A stretch of 64,000 nt of DNA from Chondrus crispus (Eukaryota; Rhodophyta; Florideophyceae; Gigartinales; Gigartinaceae), in the NCBI RefSeq assembly GCF_000350225.1, contig NW_005179283.1, forward strand, positions 1 to 64,000, written 5' to 3'. Of the stretch, positions 1-11,439 are shown in pieces. Both the position numbers and the translations under genes were made by a program. The notes beneath the pieces were generated by a model. That model worked only from the letters and a program-made list of their open reading frames with translations. It was not told the origin of the DNA and ran no database searches. Each line of letters starts with the position of its first letter. Positions within the stretch are counted from its first letter, which is position 1.

Positions 1-11
1 CCCCCCTTACC

Positions 12-1274
12 ATGGCCTCAGGCTCGTCGCGCACATACGTCGAGCTCAAAGTGGCCGCCATCGACCTAAAAGGTCGTCGCATCGATCCCTTCGCTGTCCT
101 CATGCGCCCAGACTCTTCCGATCCTCGCTCTCCGGCCACAGAGCTCGCCCGCACAGAGATTGTCTGGTCCGACTCCTCCCCGGCTTTCGTCCAGAGCTTC
201 GAAATTCCCTTTCCTGAGCACGACCCCGCAGCAGCCTCTCGCGCGGAATATCGCCTAGTCGTCTACTCCAAGACTTCGCGTAGCGATGAATTGCGAAAGA
301 ATTCCGTTTTGGGCTATGCCGATTTCACATTGGATAGGGTTCTTGGCAAGCAGGACGGTATCATTGAACGCGTTCTTAGGAATAAGCATGGCAAGAATGA
401 TGGCAAGAGAGGCCGCCTCATTATTTGTGGCGAAAAGGTTACCGTTCGCGATACCAAACATATGTTTTCTATCCGGTTTGGTTTCGCCTTCAACTCCCAC
501 GCATGGGGTCCCATCCCGGGGAAGAAGGCAAAGAAAGCTTTTTATGTCAGTTGTTTTCATCGTTGTCCTCGTACTATCAACACATCACACCCTCCTTCGT
601 TCCGTCACCTTCAATGCCAATTCTAACTATTTCTTTCATCCTCACTCTTCTTTGTTCCTCGCGTCCTCTATTGCCTTTCGCAGGTCATATATAGAGCAAT
701 TCTCAACGGTGTAGCCGACGAGGACTGGACTCCTGTATATAGGTCAGAAATTGTTGACCCTTTCGTTCAGCGTAATCAAGAAATAATGTTTGAAGGAGCC
801 TCAATACGAGCTGAGCATCTCTATGGCATGGACGAGAATCGCGGACTTCGTTTTGAAGTTTTTCATTACAACCCAAGTGGTCCTCATATTCCCCTAGGCT
901 TTGTACAAACTTCTGCCAGTGCTTTCAAATTCGCAAAACCCGGGGGGAAACTATACATGGTCCCAGTCCCTGGTTCCACTATGAAGCAAGCGTTTGTAAC
1001 TCTTGATATGGCCAAGATTGGTTTAACCACTCGTCGTGGCGGTGTGTCTTCAGTGTTTTGTCTTCGCGCTGCCGGTTTCACATGGGGAGAACCAGGAGAG
1101 GGTCTGGACGGCGATGACTATCTAGAGCGTGACGCGTACGGACGCACACGTGTTGAGTTTCTGGGTGACGGGTACCAGCCTGGGCAAGGTCTTCCGCGTG
1201 GTGTGAGTTACATGGGCTCTCGCATCAACCGCATGGGCAACGATTCTGACGAGTCGGAAGAGGATGAGGATTGA
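12..1274 (+). CDS. Copine-like double C2-domain protein, two exons
   Basis: The exons are 12-545 and 684-1274, separated by a 138-bp phase-0 intron with donor GTCAGT and acceptor GCAG. The spliced product is about 374 aa. The first half resembles a C2A domain (ELKVAAIDLK, then DPFAVL near residue 25). The part spanning the splice junction (FYVIYRAILNG, then WTPVYRSEIV) resembles the C2B domain of copines, calcium-dependent phospholipid-binding proteins. No von Willebrand A domain follows, so it is shorter than a true copine. The tail is acidic (DSDESEEDED). The joined frame stays open and gives a continuous C2 strand pattern across the junction, which supports the intron. A membrane-trafficking or signalling adaptor role is inferred. 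The annotated start is the first ATG in the window, so an upstream exon cannot be excluded. Confidence 0.72.
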
Positions 1275-1949
1275 TCATATTGATGCCTTCCCTTCGTGAC
1301 ACGCGGCCGCTCGATTATCTATGCCCCGAAATTATGTATATGCCGCTGCAGACATCTATCTGAAAGTATTTGGATATGCTGCACCTTCACTTCTTGAGGC
1401 TTTGAAAGCGATGTACGTCACTTGTTTTATATCCTTAGCGTACTTCGCAGCGCCCATACTTTACCATCCTTGTCATTCTCCATTCATGTAGAAGGAATAA
1501 ATTGTACAGTTTGCAATATGTAATTGATTTCTTTTTCTTTGTGAAGAAAAGAGCGTATGCCTTTCAAAGACGTGACTCCTTTCTCCAACCGCACTCGCAC
1601 ATCTAGGCCAAGAGGTAAGATATATGTTTGGTTTTCGATGAATTTGTTGACGTAGCCGTCGCTCTCTAAAATTATAGGACACTTGACTTCAACTCAAGGA
1701 CAACTCTGGGGGCAGAGCCTCATTTTCCGTGCTTACACGTATTAGACACGTATCCTCACAGACACATGGGGTGCTTATTTGGGTAGCTCTGACGAGGCCG
1801 TCGCAAACGCACGGAACGCCGACGATGTCATCCCCCAGTTTCACCGCGGGCGTTTCCTGAGTTTCTACAAAATCGAACATTGATTCGCAACTACTGTACA
1901 CACACACAACTACAAATGAGACTACAATATCTCTAGTAGCCATTTTCTG
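1275..1949. other. Intergenic, no gene supported
   Basis: AT-rich downstream region of the copine-like gene followed by the upstream region of the next gene. The only notable open frame is an 84-codon minus-strand one (1689-1943) with a hydrophobic start but no recognisable family. I see no RNA gene or repeat here. Confidence 0.5.
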
Positions 1950-3414
1950 ATGGTGAATTATCGACTCGCCCTCGTCACAGCTGCCGAAATGGGACCTCCA
2001 TCGACACAGAGTTACAACCCGATGCCGTCTCCTTCAAGAGAAGGAAGGCATCCCTCGATTAGAGACGATGTCAGGTCCACAATACAGCAGCACAAGTTTC
2101 AGCCTAGTTCAAATCGGTTCACAGACGTCAGGGACATTTACCGACTGTACCTCAAGGACACGAACCAGATTGACAAAGACTGCCCACAACTTGAGGACAA
2201 GTTTCGCTCTGCTCTTGGCAGAGTTCTTCGACCTCCTTTGACTGCCGGCCCGTACGCCATATCCTATGCGGTCCCTTGTCTTACTCGCTGGAACGGCTCT
2301 TTGTCGATTATCTCTCCAGACGCCCGGCAGATTGATCCAAAAGAAGAGACGAAAAACAAAAAGTTGCAGACCGGAACAAGATGTCGCCAACATGCCCAAG
2401 CATCATCAACTGTGAAGATACTTAGGGCGAAGCGAAAAGCGAAAGCTATTAGGGAAGCGGAGCATCCCACACCCGAAGAGCCCTTGCAACATGTTAGCTT
2501 TCGGTATATGGATGAGTTTGTTGGTCTCAGATGTGCGGAGGACCTCATTCGACTAAGAGTACGACCATTTCTCAAGTTTTCGTCGTCTTCAGATGCGGTG
2601 CTGTAGCTTTAAGCATCAGCAATTCCACTAACCCTTGTGATGCCCCTAACCATACGACGATGAATGCCTGCCAACCATGTCTCAACCAAGGTTTTCCCCA
2701 ACGGCAAGGTACGTCAACAGATAGATCAAATTAGACCAGTTTGTAGCCCTTCTCCAAGTTCTCTGTTTCCGCAACTTTCTTTCCACTCCCTAACACCAGA
2801 CTTGTATATGGTAAACCCTTCATCATCACCCCACGATTCAGGAGCTCGCGGAATCCATGAGTGCTTATTCAACAGTACGTCATTACTTACACGCGCACAG
2901 CGATTCTCACTCCGAGAAGGATGGAATCTTATCCTTCCGAGACAAAAATGTGGTACTTCTTGCAGTCGGAGACGGCTGCACGCCACGCACCGCAACACTT
3001 TTCGCCTTTCGTTCTGCTTGGCGCTGCATCAGTATCGACCCTGCAATGAGAGTCGGAGGAAGATGGGAGACTGTCTCAAATTTACAAACGATGAAATCGC
3101 GCGTTCAAGACGTTACTATTCCAGTCTCCTCGCATCCGGACAATGTCGAAATGGTCGTAGTTGTGATGTGGCATTGCCACTGCTCCATCTCAGATGCCTT
3201 AGGATGTCTTGAGTTTGACGGTGTTAAATGGGATGTGAACGATGTACAGCAATCCGCAAAACTCCGAAAGAGAGTGGCACTGGTTACATGCGCGTGTTGT
3301 AACTTTGATTCGGTCCAACGGACAATGCCAGATGGATCTCGTCCTGATGCTCAATTTGAAGACCTAGCAATACCTGGCCTGATGCGAACTGTGCGAGTGT
3401 GGAAATTTCAGTAG
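1950..3414 (+). CDS. Putative Rossmann-fold methyltransferase-like protein, three exons with 18-nt microexon
   Basis: The best model joins 1950-2558, 2691-2708 and 2842-3414, with introns of 132 and 133 bp, both phase 0 (donors GTACGA and GTACGT). It encodes about 399 aa. The start may instead be the ATG at 1989. Exon 1 holds a Pro/Ser-rich leader and basic segments. The short middle exon encodes VFPNGK. Joined, it reads smoothly into ELAESMSAYSTVRHYL. Exon 3 has a glycine-rich loop (LAVGDGCTPRTATLFAFRS) followed by CISIDP, which fits strand 1, the SAM-binding loop and strand 2 of a Rossmann methyltransferase. Nothing else identifies a substrate. If the microexon is wrong, 1950-2606 and 2664-3414 could be separate genes. 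The fold is inferred from one motif; the splicing is inferred from splice signals and frame continuity. Confidence 0.55.
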
Positions 3415-3748
3415 TAGGCATGTTCCAGTCGGCACAACGGCCAGCTAACACCCTACGTCTCTTGCTACAAACAGAAAGTCTGTCGTAAACTTTAGCGCTC
3501 AGAGCTAGACTTTCATTTCGGAGTTCTTCCATCTCAACCTACACTTGGTAGACACCCAACAACTGATCTGAAGCACGTAGCATTAGAAGACTTCATGAGG
3601 ACACCTGCGTCGGACACAATGCGCATGGCAGACAAGGAAATTTCTGCAAGCTCGAAAAAAACATGACCTCCTCTGAAACATCCAGAGAAACCACTCAATC
3701 GGCGGGCTTCATGACAAGTGCAAACCGCACTCGAAGTCGTGTTTGGTT

Positions 3749-5350
3749 CTAGTCTTGATGAGACCGGAGCGATCGCATCTGCGATATAAAACTCGATTCA
3801 AATTTGATAACTGACCATGCGAAAACTGTCACAGCAAACAACCCCGAAAAGCTGTGCAACGCGATCCGTTCATATAAACTCATTTTGACGCCGGACCAAA
3901 AACTTGGTTCACCACTGATGAAAAACTTTTCGCTCATCTTAGATATGCGGCTCGTCACGAATAAAGAAACAATGACACCTGGGTGAAGAAGGGCCGATCG
4001 GAAGAACTCCAAACTCGACCGCCCAGTTAATTTTTGGAAATACCATGCCGAGTATGCTGTTCGGAGTGCCATGTTCACGCAATTGACAAGAATTATGCCA
4101 GTCGCTTGAAAGCGAAGCGCAGCAACGTACAGGGCCGCGACGTAGCATATACTGAGTAGGGTGGTAAACTTAGTTTGAAGTTTAAGTTCCTCAGTGGACG
4201 CTGATGCAGATACAAATGCTTCACTTACTCCATTCGCAGCCATAAAGACAAGGTACACGAAATAGCTATTCAGGAGGGCAGGCGCCGAAGTACGATCTGC
4301 CCAATCCTCGCCATACAGCAGGCGTAGAATGGAGTATGAGTAGGCAGGACCAACAAAAGCGATCAAAACTGAAATTCCGATTGCCGCTTTGAGCGCCATG
4401 CTCAGCGTCGATAGACATGTGCTCCTCATTTCTTCCTCGCGGCCAGTCTGATCAGTGTTCAACAATTGCTTTGAATTTCGAAAAGCAGGAGCCAAACGAT
4501 GAAACACGTTAAACGACTGTTCCTCTAATGCTTCGCTAAAAAACCTAGCCATGATCGAAGCGAAATTGCCCGCAAGTTTGTAGGCCCCTTTCACTGTAGC
4601 TGGACAAGTAACATCTAGAATGATTCCCTCGCCATTTTCCAGAATGAACTTGAGCAAGCTCTGTCCTAGTACAACTCCCGTCATCCGTATGTCCTCCCAT
4701 CGCAAAAATGCCCGAACTTCTCCGAAAGAAAGCAGTGGTATTCGCTGTGGTCCAGTAGCGAAGTACATTGCAATTCCCAATGAAGCTGAGTAAAAAACAT
4801 GTCCACTAGCACTGGCCGGCTTCGCCCAGCGGGGATCTGAGACAAAACTAACAACTAGCGCTTGCCCGATTCCTGAAACCATTGTTGAAACAGCTCGCGC
4901 TCTTGAAGACTGATAGTACCGCTCTCGTCTCCTCGCAAACACCAGTGGGGGTTCTCCAAAGGCACGTATCACCAAAGAAGCAGTAACAACTGCCCAAGAC
5001 GCTGCGTTGATGGAGTCATTGTAAAAAGCGATAGTCCCAAGCAGTACGGACACAACCACCGTAACAAAAGAGCAGAGATAAGCTAAAGATGCAGCGGTGC
5101 GCTCATCTGGTACACGCAGGCATACTTTCCGGAATGCGCCAATAGCCGGCAGTAGCGCGAGAGACACAAGCAAACCCAATCGAATTTCCACGAAAGCAAA
5201 CTGGGCGGGACCCAATGCACGGATAACAATAGCCTTGATCGCAAACGACGCTACGCGCGCAGTGACCTGCCATATGAGATGAGCGGAAACGCCATTTGCC
5301 GCAGCACGAAGTGTAGCTTTGGAGGTAGTGTCAGACGTCTCAATAGTCAT
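3749..5350 (-). CDS. RFT1: RFT1 family protein (dolichol-linked oligosaccharide translocation protein family)
   Basis: A single-exon, 533-aa polytopic membrane protein, the usual length for RFT1. The N-terminal half opens with the family pattern (SAHLIWQVTARVASFAIKAI, then RALGP) and continues through alternating hydrophobic segments. A hallmark segment near residue 270 reads GNFASIMARFFSEALEEQSF, matching the conserved RFT1 stretch that ends in EEQ/EES-F. RFT1 belongs to the MOP flippase superfamily and acts in the ER membrane in assembly of the dolichol-linked N-glycan precursor; whether it is the flippase itself is disputed. The coding frame is uninterrupted and the ATG at 5350 is the first in frame. 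The gene is convergent with the methyltransferase-like gene; the 334-bp gap at 3415-3748 shows nothing notable. Confidence 0.88.
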   Translation of the reverse strand: MTIETSDTTSKATLRAAANGVSAHLIWQVTARVASFAIKAIVIRALGPAQFAFVEIRLGLLVSLALLPAIGAFRKVCLRVPDERTAASLAYLCSFVTVVVSVLLGTIAFYNDSINAASWAVVTASLVIRAFGEPPLVFARRRERYYQSSRARAVSTMVSGIGQALVVSFVSDPRWAKPASASGHVFYSASLGIAMYFATGPQRIPLLSFGEVRAFLRWEDIRMTGVVLGQSLLKFILENGEGIILDVTCPATVKGAYKLAGNFASIMARFFSEALEEQSFNVFHRLAPAFRNSKQLLNTDQTGREEEMRSTCLSTLSMALKAAIGISVLIAFVGPAYSYSILRLLYGEDWADRTSAPALLNSYFVYLVFMAANGVSEAFVSASASTEELKLQTKFTTLLSICYVAALYVAALRFQATGIILVNCVNMALRTAYSAWYFQKLTGRSSLEFFRSALLHPGVIVSLFVTSRISKMSEKFFISGEPSFWSGVKMSLYERIALHSFSGLFAVTVFAWSVIKFESSFISQMRSLRSHQD

Positions 5351-6261
5351 TTCAGTGTGACTAGAAGACTGAAAAGGAGAGCGCTGATGTGCAGATCAGA
5401 CACAAAGTGGTTCTCCAAACCCAACAAGTGTCTCCGCGTCGTCAAACACATGAGCACCAGGTTGCCGTGCATGGGGTGGTGTTGAGAAAGTCGGCGCCCT
5501 GGATGATTTTGCCTTGTCATGAAAGCCGTGTTTCTGGACAGAGAGCTCTTAAGCGATTATGAAAATATGCTTGACCCGAAAAAGAAAAGGCTAAATGTTG
5601 GCAAAGAAAATTATTCGGTTTGCAAAGACACCAGCGGTGTCGAACGATGACAAAACAGCAGGACACATTGCTGGACGTCCACTACACGACATACTGCTGT
5701 ACCCAGGGTTCTGCATTACCCTACCCCTCTTCCAGCGTGCGCCCGTCATACCTCCGGTGAGCGCGCTCCCACCACTTTCCACACCATTTGACCTGCACAG
5801 GCTTTTCTATCGTGGAGCGGTGTGGCAGTGTACATTAGACTAGGCGGTTCTTTTAAAAGAAAGTTGAGAATTACCGTGCTGTGTTTGTCGATGGGTGTAT
5901 GTATTCCAATTTTGCTCATTGCACTAGGTCACGGGAAATAGCCGGCGGGCGCCGGGACCGAAGGCTGGCCCGGGAGAAGGGGATCGAAGTAGGTCTCCGG
6001 GGAAACGATTTGGTACCCGTCCATGAGCCTCGCCGACGACTCTTTTTGGATTGCCGGCTGTCCCAGGTAGCTACCAATCTACGGGACGATTGCCAGCACT
6101 TGCCCCCACTCTGTATCTCTCTCGTGCCACGCTCTGCTCTCCTCCAGAGTTGAACAAACTTCGCCGATGTGCGACGAAGGCACGGTTATCTCTGTCACTT
6201 TCGCCCATCCACAATGTAGTTTCTGATTTACTTGTTATAGGACAGATACTCAAGTGCAGAT

Positions 6262-6352
6262 GCTCTATTTGCCTGATCCATACCTTTGTACTACCATACC
6301 TTTGTACTACCATACCTTTGTAGTACAAAGGTATGGATCAGGCAAATAGAGC
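6262..6352. repeat. Hairpin repeat with internal tandem units
   Basis: The arms 6262-6293 and 6321-6352 are perfect 32-bp inverted repeats. The 27-bp spacer consists of further copies of the unit CCATACCTTTGTACTA, so the left side holds three tandem copies and the right side one inverted copy. An inner palindrome centred near 6322 is also possible. There are no coding features and no obvious target-site duplication. Confidence 0.85.
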
Positions 6353-6610
6353 CAATTTCCAATTCTACTCGTTTACAAGGACATACCAAGGGTAACTACA
6401 AAGTTTGTACTGTAGTTACAAAGTTTGTAGTTACTACAAAGTTACTACAAAAATTGTACCCGGACAAATGGAGCGTTTTAATTGGCTAATGTTACATATG
6501 ATCAACATTTCAGACGGCTAATTTCCAAGTCATAGACTGGCCAAAAATACGGCAGACCTCAGAGAAGAGCTCTGAGAAAATTCTGCCTGAAGACAGGCAG
6601 AATTGCAGAA

Positions 6611-6738
6611 ACTCAGATGATGCCGAAGCTTCGTGTCAACATCTGCTTCGTGTGAAAAAACCGCAGATGATGCCGAAGGTTCGTGTCAACATCTGCTTCG
6701 TGTTGACACGAACCTTCGGCATCATCTGCGGTTTTTTT
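6611..6738. repeat. Tandem copy plus 37-bp perfect inverted repeat
   Basis: The arms 6655-6691 and 6701-6737 are perfectly complementary with a 9-nt spacer (TCTGCTTCG). The left arm plus spacer is preceded by a near-identical direct copy at 6611-6654. The arms end in A6/T7 runs. Read on the plus strand it would look like an intrinsic terminator, but in a eukaryotic nuclear setting I interpret it as a repeat made by copying or template switching. Confidence 0.85.
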
Positions 6739-7121
6739 ACGACGCACCTCAGACTGTGCGGATACAGGATGGTGAACAAATCAGGTCTTTTTCGGGATTC
6801 CTACTCCGGTCCTCTCCCTCACGTGCCCTTTTTGAGATACATTGCGTGTCTGAAGCGTTATGGCTCCGCTGAATTCATTCCGATTTAGTTGGTCGTACCC
6901 GCGCTTGGTCTACAGCACGACACTGTATGACGTTGTATATAGTACTGATTGTTCGGCATGGTACTACGACCTTGCACGACTGTTCCGAGCTAGACTCCGC
7001 TACAAATAGCCGACACTAGAGCTTCAGGCTCCTGCGAGATCTCAATCTTTCCCAGCACCGTCTTTCCCACACCTCCTCGTCTACCCTACAGCTTGTCAAG
7101 GGTTTTATTTTTTACCTCTTC

Positions 7122-8788
7122 GTGATGACAGACTCTGAGTCTCTGAATCAAGTCTATGAGCGTCTGCAGAATGGCTTCGCGTCTCGTGACACATTCTCTG
7201 TTGACTTTCGTCTTTCAGAGCTACGCAAGCTGCGGGCTTTCCTTCAATCTACGGAGAGCGATCTGCTTGCCGCGCTTAACGCAGATGTACACAAGAAGGA
7301 GGTGGAGGCGGTCGGGTACGACCTCTCTCCGATCTACAGCGACCTCAACTACTTTATGCGCCACTTATCCACCCTCGCGAAGCCGACTTTCGCATCTCGT
7401 GACTTTGGGGCTCCAGTCTACGTACACAGGCAACCAAAGGGCCTCGTCCTTATCTTTTCGGCCTTCAACTTCAACATCATGCTTGGGGTGAGGCCGGTCA
7501 TTGATGCAATCGCAGCCGGCAACGTAGTGTGTCTCAAGCCTTCGGAGCACGCCACAGCCTCAGAACGCTATCTGCAACGCCTTACATCTGTCCTCGACCC
7601 TCGTATTTGCGCTGTGGTCACTGGTGGTCCGCAACGCTGTACTGAGCTGCTGGAGCTCAAGTGGGATCACATCCTTTACACTGGAAATGCAAATATAGGA
7701 CGTATAGTCATGGCTGCTGCTGCGAAGCATCTTACTCCAGTGACCCTTGAGCTCGGCGGAAAATCGCCGGCTATCGTTTCTGCGTCGGCTGATGTTCGTC
7801 TTGCTGCTGCATCTATTGCAAAAGGCCACTTTATCAACGCTGGGCAGGTCTGTCTCGCACCTGTAAGTTTTTCTTTTTCAGGTACTTGGAAGAAGAAATG
7901 ACTGCGACACGAGACCATGGAAGATGAAAATACTAACTTTTATGTTTTTTTTTCTTCCTTTTGTGATGTTCTTCTGTTTTGTTTCAGGACTACTGCCTCG
8001 TCGAGGAAGAAGTTTATGCAGAGTTTGTCAAAAAGCTCGTGACGACGGTGCGGGAATTTTACACAGACGATCCGAAGAGCTGCAGACACTTCGGCCGGAT
8101 TATTTCTTCGAGACATGTCGAAAGGATAGCTGGGCTTGTGAACGCAAGTGAAGGCCGCATTATTCTGGGAGGCGACTATGACGATAGCGCGAGTCATTAC
8201 TTTTCTCCCACTGTTGTTGAGGTTGCGAATGGCGACGACGCACTTATGCAGGAAGAGTTGTTCGGCCCTGTTTTGCCGATCCTGAAAGTGAAGTCCGTAG
8301 ATGAGGCGATCTCTTTCATTAACGGACGGGAAAGACCGTTAGCGCTGTACCTGTTCAGTCGCGACGATGATGTGACGAAGACGGTTATTACCAACACGAT
8401 ATCTGGGTCGGTTGGGATAAACGAGACTATTTTGCAAATAGGTGGGCGCGGGTCGTTCATCGGGGGTATCGGGGAGTCAGGCATAGGGGCGTATGGTGGG
8501 AAGGAAGGGTTTGAGACTTTTTCACACAAGCGGCCCGTCATGTATTCCTCGTCACTGTTCGGGCGTATGTTTCAGCTCCTGCTCCCTACATTCTATTCTA
8601 CAAAGGATGGGAAGGATAATGCGCACGTGGCTCGAGTAACAAGATTTGTTTGTCAGATTCCCCAAACCACTGCGGGCGAGACGGGTTGGTGCGCGAAGAT
8701 TGCGAACATTTATGGAGGCATCTCAGTAGGAATTGCGGCGATGTGTGCAGAAATTGGGGGGTCCGTAAAAAGCAGCAAAGAAGACTAA
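7122..8788 (+). CDS. Aldehyde dehydrogenase, ALDH3-like, two exons
   Basis: The exons are 7122-7862 and 7988-8788, with a 125-bp phase-0 intron (donor GTAAGT, acceptor TTTCAG), giving about 513 aa. NAD(P)-dependent aldehyde oxidation is supported by the glutamate motif LELGGKSP near residue 210 and the catalytic cysteine in NAGQVCLAP near residue 243, just before the intron. Exon 2 continues with DYCLVEEEVYAEFV, the class-3 pattern, and LFGPVLPI. Length and N-terminal helices fit ALDH3-type fatty or aromatic aldehyde dehydrogenases. The C-terminal 80 residues extend beyond the core and include a weakly hydrophobic stretch that might bind membrane, as in fatty aldehyde dehydrogenases (inference). 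The start is the ATG after a pyrimidine-rich leader. Confidence 0.88.
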
Positions 8789-9567
8789 TCAAAGAAAATG
8801 TGGTTCATTCTAGGTGACCCTGCATAATAGAAATGCTTGTAGGAAGGCGTTACTCTACGTCAGTGACATATGAAATTTCGCTGCATTAGTGAGAATAGAA
8901 AGAGCAGTGGCATCGCTACAACAAAACTCGCCCATGAGGTCAGATGCCAACAGTAAAGGAGGCCCGATTGGTGATGCACCGGGTGAGTGCTTGAGAAGTT
9001 TGTAGCATTTCACATGAAGGGGCGCACTAGAGTGTCAGAGCTGCGACATCTGAGAAGTCAGTGGATTTGCTTATCCGCTCGTGAAATTCGCGCTCGGCAA
9101 GTGCGAGAGATACTGTCACCTTGGGACAAATGAGTTCAAGGTGTGTGCGATGAAGGCCACATGGGGAACACAACGAGTGTCGCACTGCAGCAGTCTTGCG
9201 AACTTTCATGAAGTCATCGTTGTGACACGTGTTACTGGAACACGTGGCCAATGTCCCCAATTGAGGTCTGAATGGACACGTTGAACCTGATCCATTTCAT
9301 CAGCACAGTACAGTGCTCACTACTTCTCTATCCAACAAGACACAAGACAATCTCGGCGGGCGATTTTGAGTCCCCACCCCTCAATCTCCGGCCGGAACAA
9401 CGTGCGTCTTTTCGCAAAACCAAATCCATTCTCCGCTTCACAAGTAAATCTGCCCTTATCGGTACCCTTTCCAGCCTCACAAAACACTTTTCCTCGGAAT
9501 CCGGCGCAAAAGGCAAGTCTTTGATCTTCGCGGGGACGCACCGACTTGACTTTACCGTTTACTCGCG
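8789..9567. other. Intergenic, no gene supported
   Basis: A gap between the aldehyde dehydrogenase and dihydroxyacid dehydratase genes. Short overlapping frames on both strands have no family resemblance. The CACGTG-type words near 9220-9250 (CACGTGTTACTGGAACACGTG) are the only patterned signal and could be bZIP/bHLH-type sites; that is speculative. Confidence 0.45.
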
Positions 9568-11439
9568 ATGGAATCGATCGCTTTTGTTGCCGCGGGGCCG
9601 CTTATACATCGCACGTCGTTTGTGAATGTTTACAAAAATCAGTTGCTCTCGAATCGGGCCTCACGCGGAACCACACATTGCGTACGTGCTGTGAAGATGA
9701 CGGCCGCGGAGGTGTCAACATCGTCGCACCTACGTGATCGCTCCTCAGGCTTGGTTGGGGATCAACCAGGCACTCCCGAATGGAACAAACGGACGGCAAC
9801 ACGTGCAATGCTTCGCGCCGTGGACTTTCAAGACGAGGACTTTGGTAAGCCGATTATCACCCTCGCATGTACTCATACGAATGCCACACCGTGTAACGCA
9901 CACATGAATGAGCTTGGCGAAGCCTTACAAAAGGAGGTTGAGTCCATCGGGGGAAAGGCGTTTGTGTTTGGTACCCCAGTCATTAGCGACGGAGAAACGA
10001 TGGGCACATTGGGTATGAGGTACTCACTTGTGTCTAGGGATCTCATCGCCGATTGTATTGAGACTATGCACGAAGGGTACCTCGCAGATGGTATGATCAC
10101 TCTAGGTGGTTGTGACAAGAGCATTCCTGGTGCACTAATGCCTATCCTTCGGAATGACTCAATTGGGGTCATGCTTTACGGCGGAAGTATTCTCCCCGGT
10201 CATTTAGATGGCAAGGACTTGACCGTTATTTCTTCGTTTGAAGCAATTGGCGCCAGAGGTGCTGGGAAGATTGATGATAAGGAGCTTGGCCGCGTCGAGC
10301 GCAACTCTTGCCCGGGTAGCGGTGCATGCGGAGGGATGTTTACGGCCAACACGATGTCATCGATTATCGAAGCCATGGGCATGTCTGTCCCATACTCAGC
10401 TGCTCACACGGCTGTCGACGTGAACAATCAGCTGAGTGTAGACAAACTAGAAGACTGCAAGAGGTCTGTCGAAGCACTTTTCACTTGTATGGAACGCGGG
10501 ATCACGTCAAGACAAATCTGCACGAAAAAGGCATTTGAGAATGGTATCACTGTGTGTATGGCGCTGGGGGGTAGTACGAACGCGGTACTGCACTGTTTAG
10601 CTCTGGCTCATGAGGCAGAAGTGGACTTAACGATTGACGACTTCAATCGAATTGGGGACCGGGTTCCGTTGATAGGGGATTTTAAACCATCTGGGACGTA
10701 TGTGATGGCCGATCTAGAAAAGATTGGGGGCATACCTCTGGTGATGAAATATCTTTTGGACCAAGGAATGCTTCACGGTGATTGTATGACAGTGACTGGC
10801 AAGACGATGGCAGAGAACCTGGCCGAAATTCCGTCTGGGCTACCGAGTGGACAAACGATCATTCGGCACCTAGAAAATCCGTATGCACCGCCAGGGAAGC
10901 ATTTAGTGGTCATGCGAGGAAACTTGGCTCCTGATGGAGCCGTGATCAAGCTCTCTGGGAAGGAAATCTCGCAACATCGCGGACCGGCTCGTGTGTTTGA
11001 GTCTGAGGAGATGGCGATGGATGCCATTCTTACGGGACAGATCGTGGAAAATGATGTGGTGGTGATCCGTCAGGAAGGACCAAAAGGGGGTCCTGGGATG
11101 CGGGAAATGCTGTCACCGTCATCGGCGATTATGGGGGCAGGACTTGGAAAGACGGTAGCGTTGATTACGGATGGAAGATTCTCTGGTGGGACTCATGGGA
11201 TTGTGGTCGGCCACATCGCACCGGAAGCTGCTGTTGGGGGACCGATTGGGTTGGTGGAAGAGGGAGACATTGTGGTATTGGACGTGGACAAGAGGTTGTT
11301 AAATGTTGAAGTTGGCGAGGCGGAGATGGAAAGTCGGAGGCAGTCATGGACTCCGTACGTTAAGTCGAATCCACGCGGCGTGCTGAAGAAGTACCGACAG
11401 CTTGTGTCATCCGCGAGTAAGGGAGCAGTGACGCACTGA
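9568..11439 (+). CDS. ILVD: Dihydroxyacid dehydratase, plastid-targeted
   Basis: A single-exon protein of 623 aa. The enzyme converts 2,3-dihydroxy-isovalerate and its methyl analogue to the 2-oxo acids in valine and isoleucine synthesis. The Fe-S ligand motifs are visible: [13 protein letters not shown] around residue 180 and [18 protein letters not shown] around residue 245, with [10 protein letters not shown] near the C terminus. About 50 residues precede the conserved core. They are rich in Ser, Arg and hydroxylated residues and low in acid, consistent with a plastid transit peptide, the normal location in algae and plants. The core starts near [15 protein letters not shown]. No frameshifts or missing ligands are seen. 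Confidence 0.95.
   Translation: MESIAFVAAGPLIHRTSFVNVYKNQLLSNRASRGTTHCVRAVKMTAAEVSTSSHLRDRSSGLVGDQPGTPEWNKRTATRAMLRAVDFQDEDFGKPIITLACTHTNATPCNAHMNELGEALQKEVESIGGKAFVFGTPVISDGETMGTLGMRYSLVSRDLIADCIETMHEGYLADGMITLGGCDKSIPGALMPILRNDSIGVMLYGGSILPGHLDGKDLTVISSFEAIGARGAGKIDDKELGRVERNSCPGSGACGGMFTANTMSSIIEAMGMSVPYSAAHTAVDVNNQLSVDKLEDCKRSVEALFTCMERGITSRQICTKKAFENGITVCMALGGSTNAVLHCLALAHEAEVDLTIDDFNRIGDRVPLIGDFKPSGTYVMADLEKIGGIPLVMKYLLDQGMLHGDCMTVTGKTMAENLAEIPSGLPSGQTIIRHLENPYAPPGKHLVVMRGNLAPDGAVIKLSGKEISQHRGPARVFESEEMAMDAILTGQIVENDVVVIRQEGPKGGPGMREMLSPSSAIMGAGLGKTVALITDGRFSGGTHGIVVGHIAPEAAVGGPIGLVEEGDIVVLDVDKRLLNVEVGEAEMESRRQSWTPYVKSNPRGVLKKYRQLVSSASKGAVTH

Larger units (their letters stand above)
5351..7121. 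other. Intergenic region with two hairpin repeats
   Basis: This is the upstream region of RFT1 (minus strand) and of the aldehyde dehydrogenase (plus strand). It holds two strong palindromic structures, listed separately, and an AT-rich patch at 6380-6465 with repeated ACAAAGTTTGTA-type words. No coding frame resembles a protein family. The last 100 bases before 7122 are pyrimidine-rich, typical of the 5' leaders in this window. Confidence 0.5.

Noticed and set aside
1689-1943. 84-codon minus-strand frame with hydrophobic start
   Set aside because: Short, no family resemblance, and it lies 7 bases from the start of a better gene on the other strand.
6701-6738. Intrinsic (Rho-independent) terminator
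   Set aside because: GC hairpin plus T run, but the window is eukaryotic, both arms are 37 bp and end in matching A/T runs, so it is a repeat.
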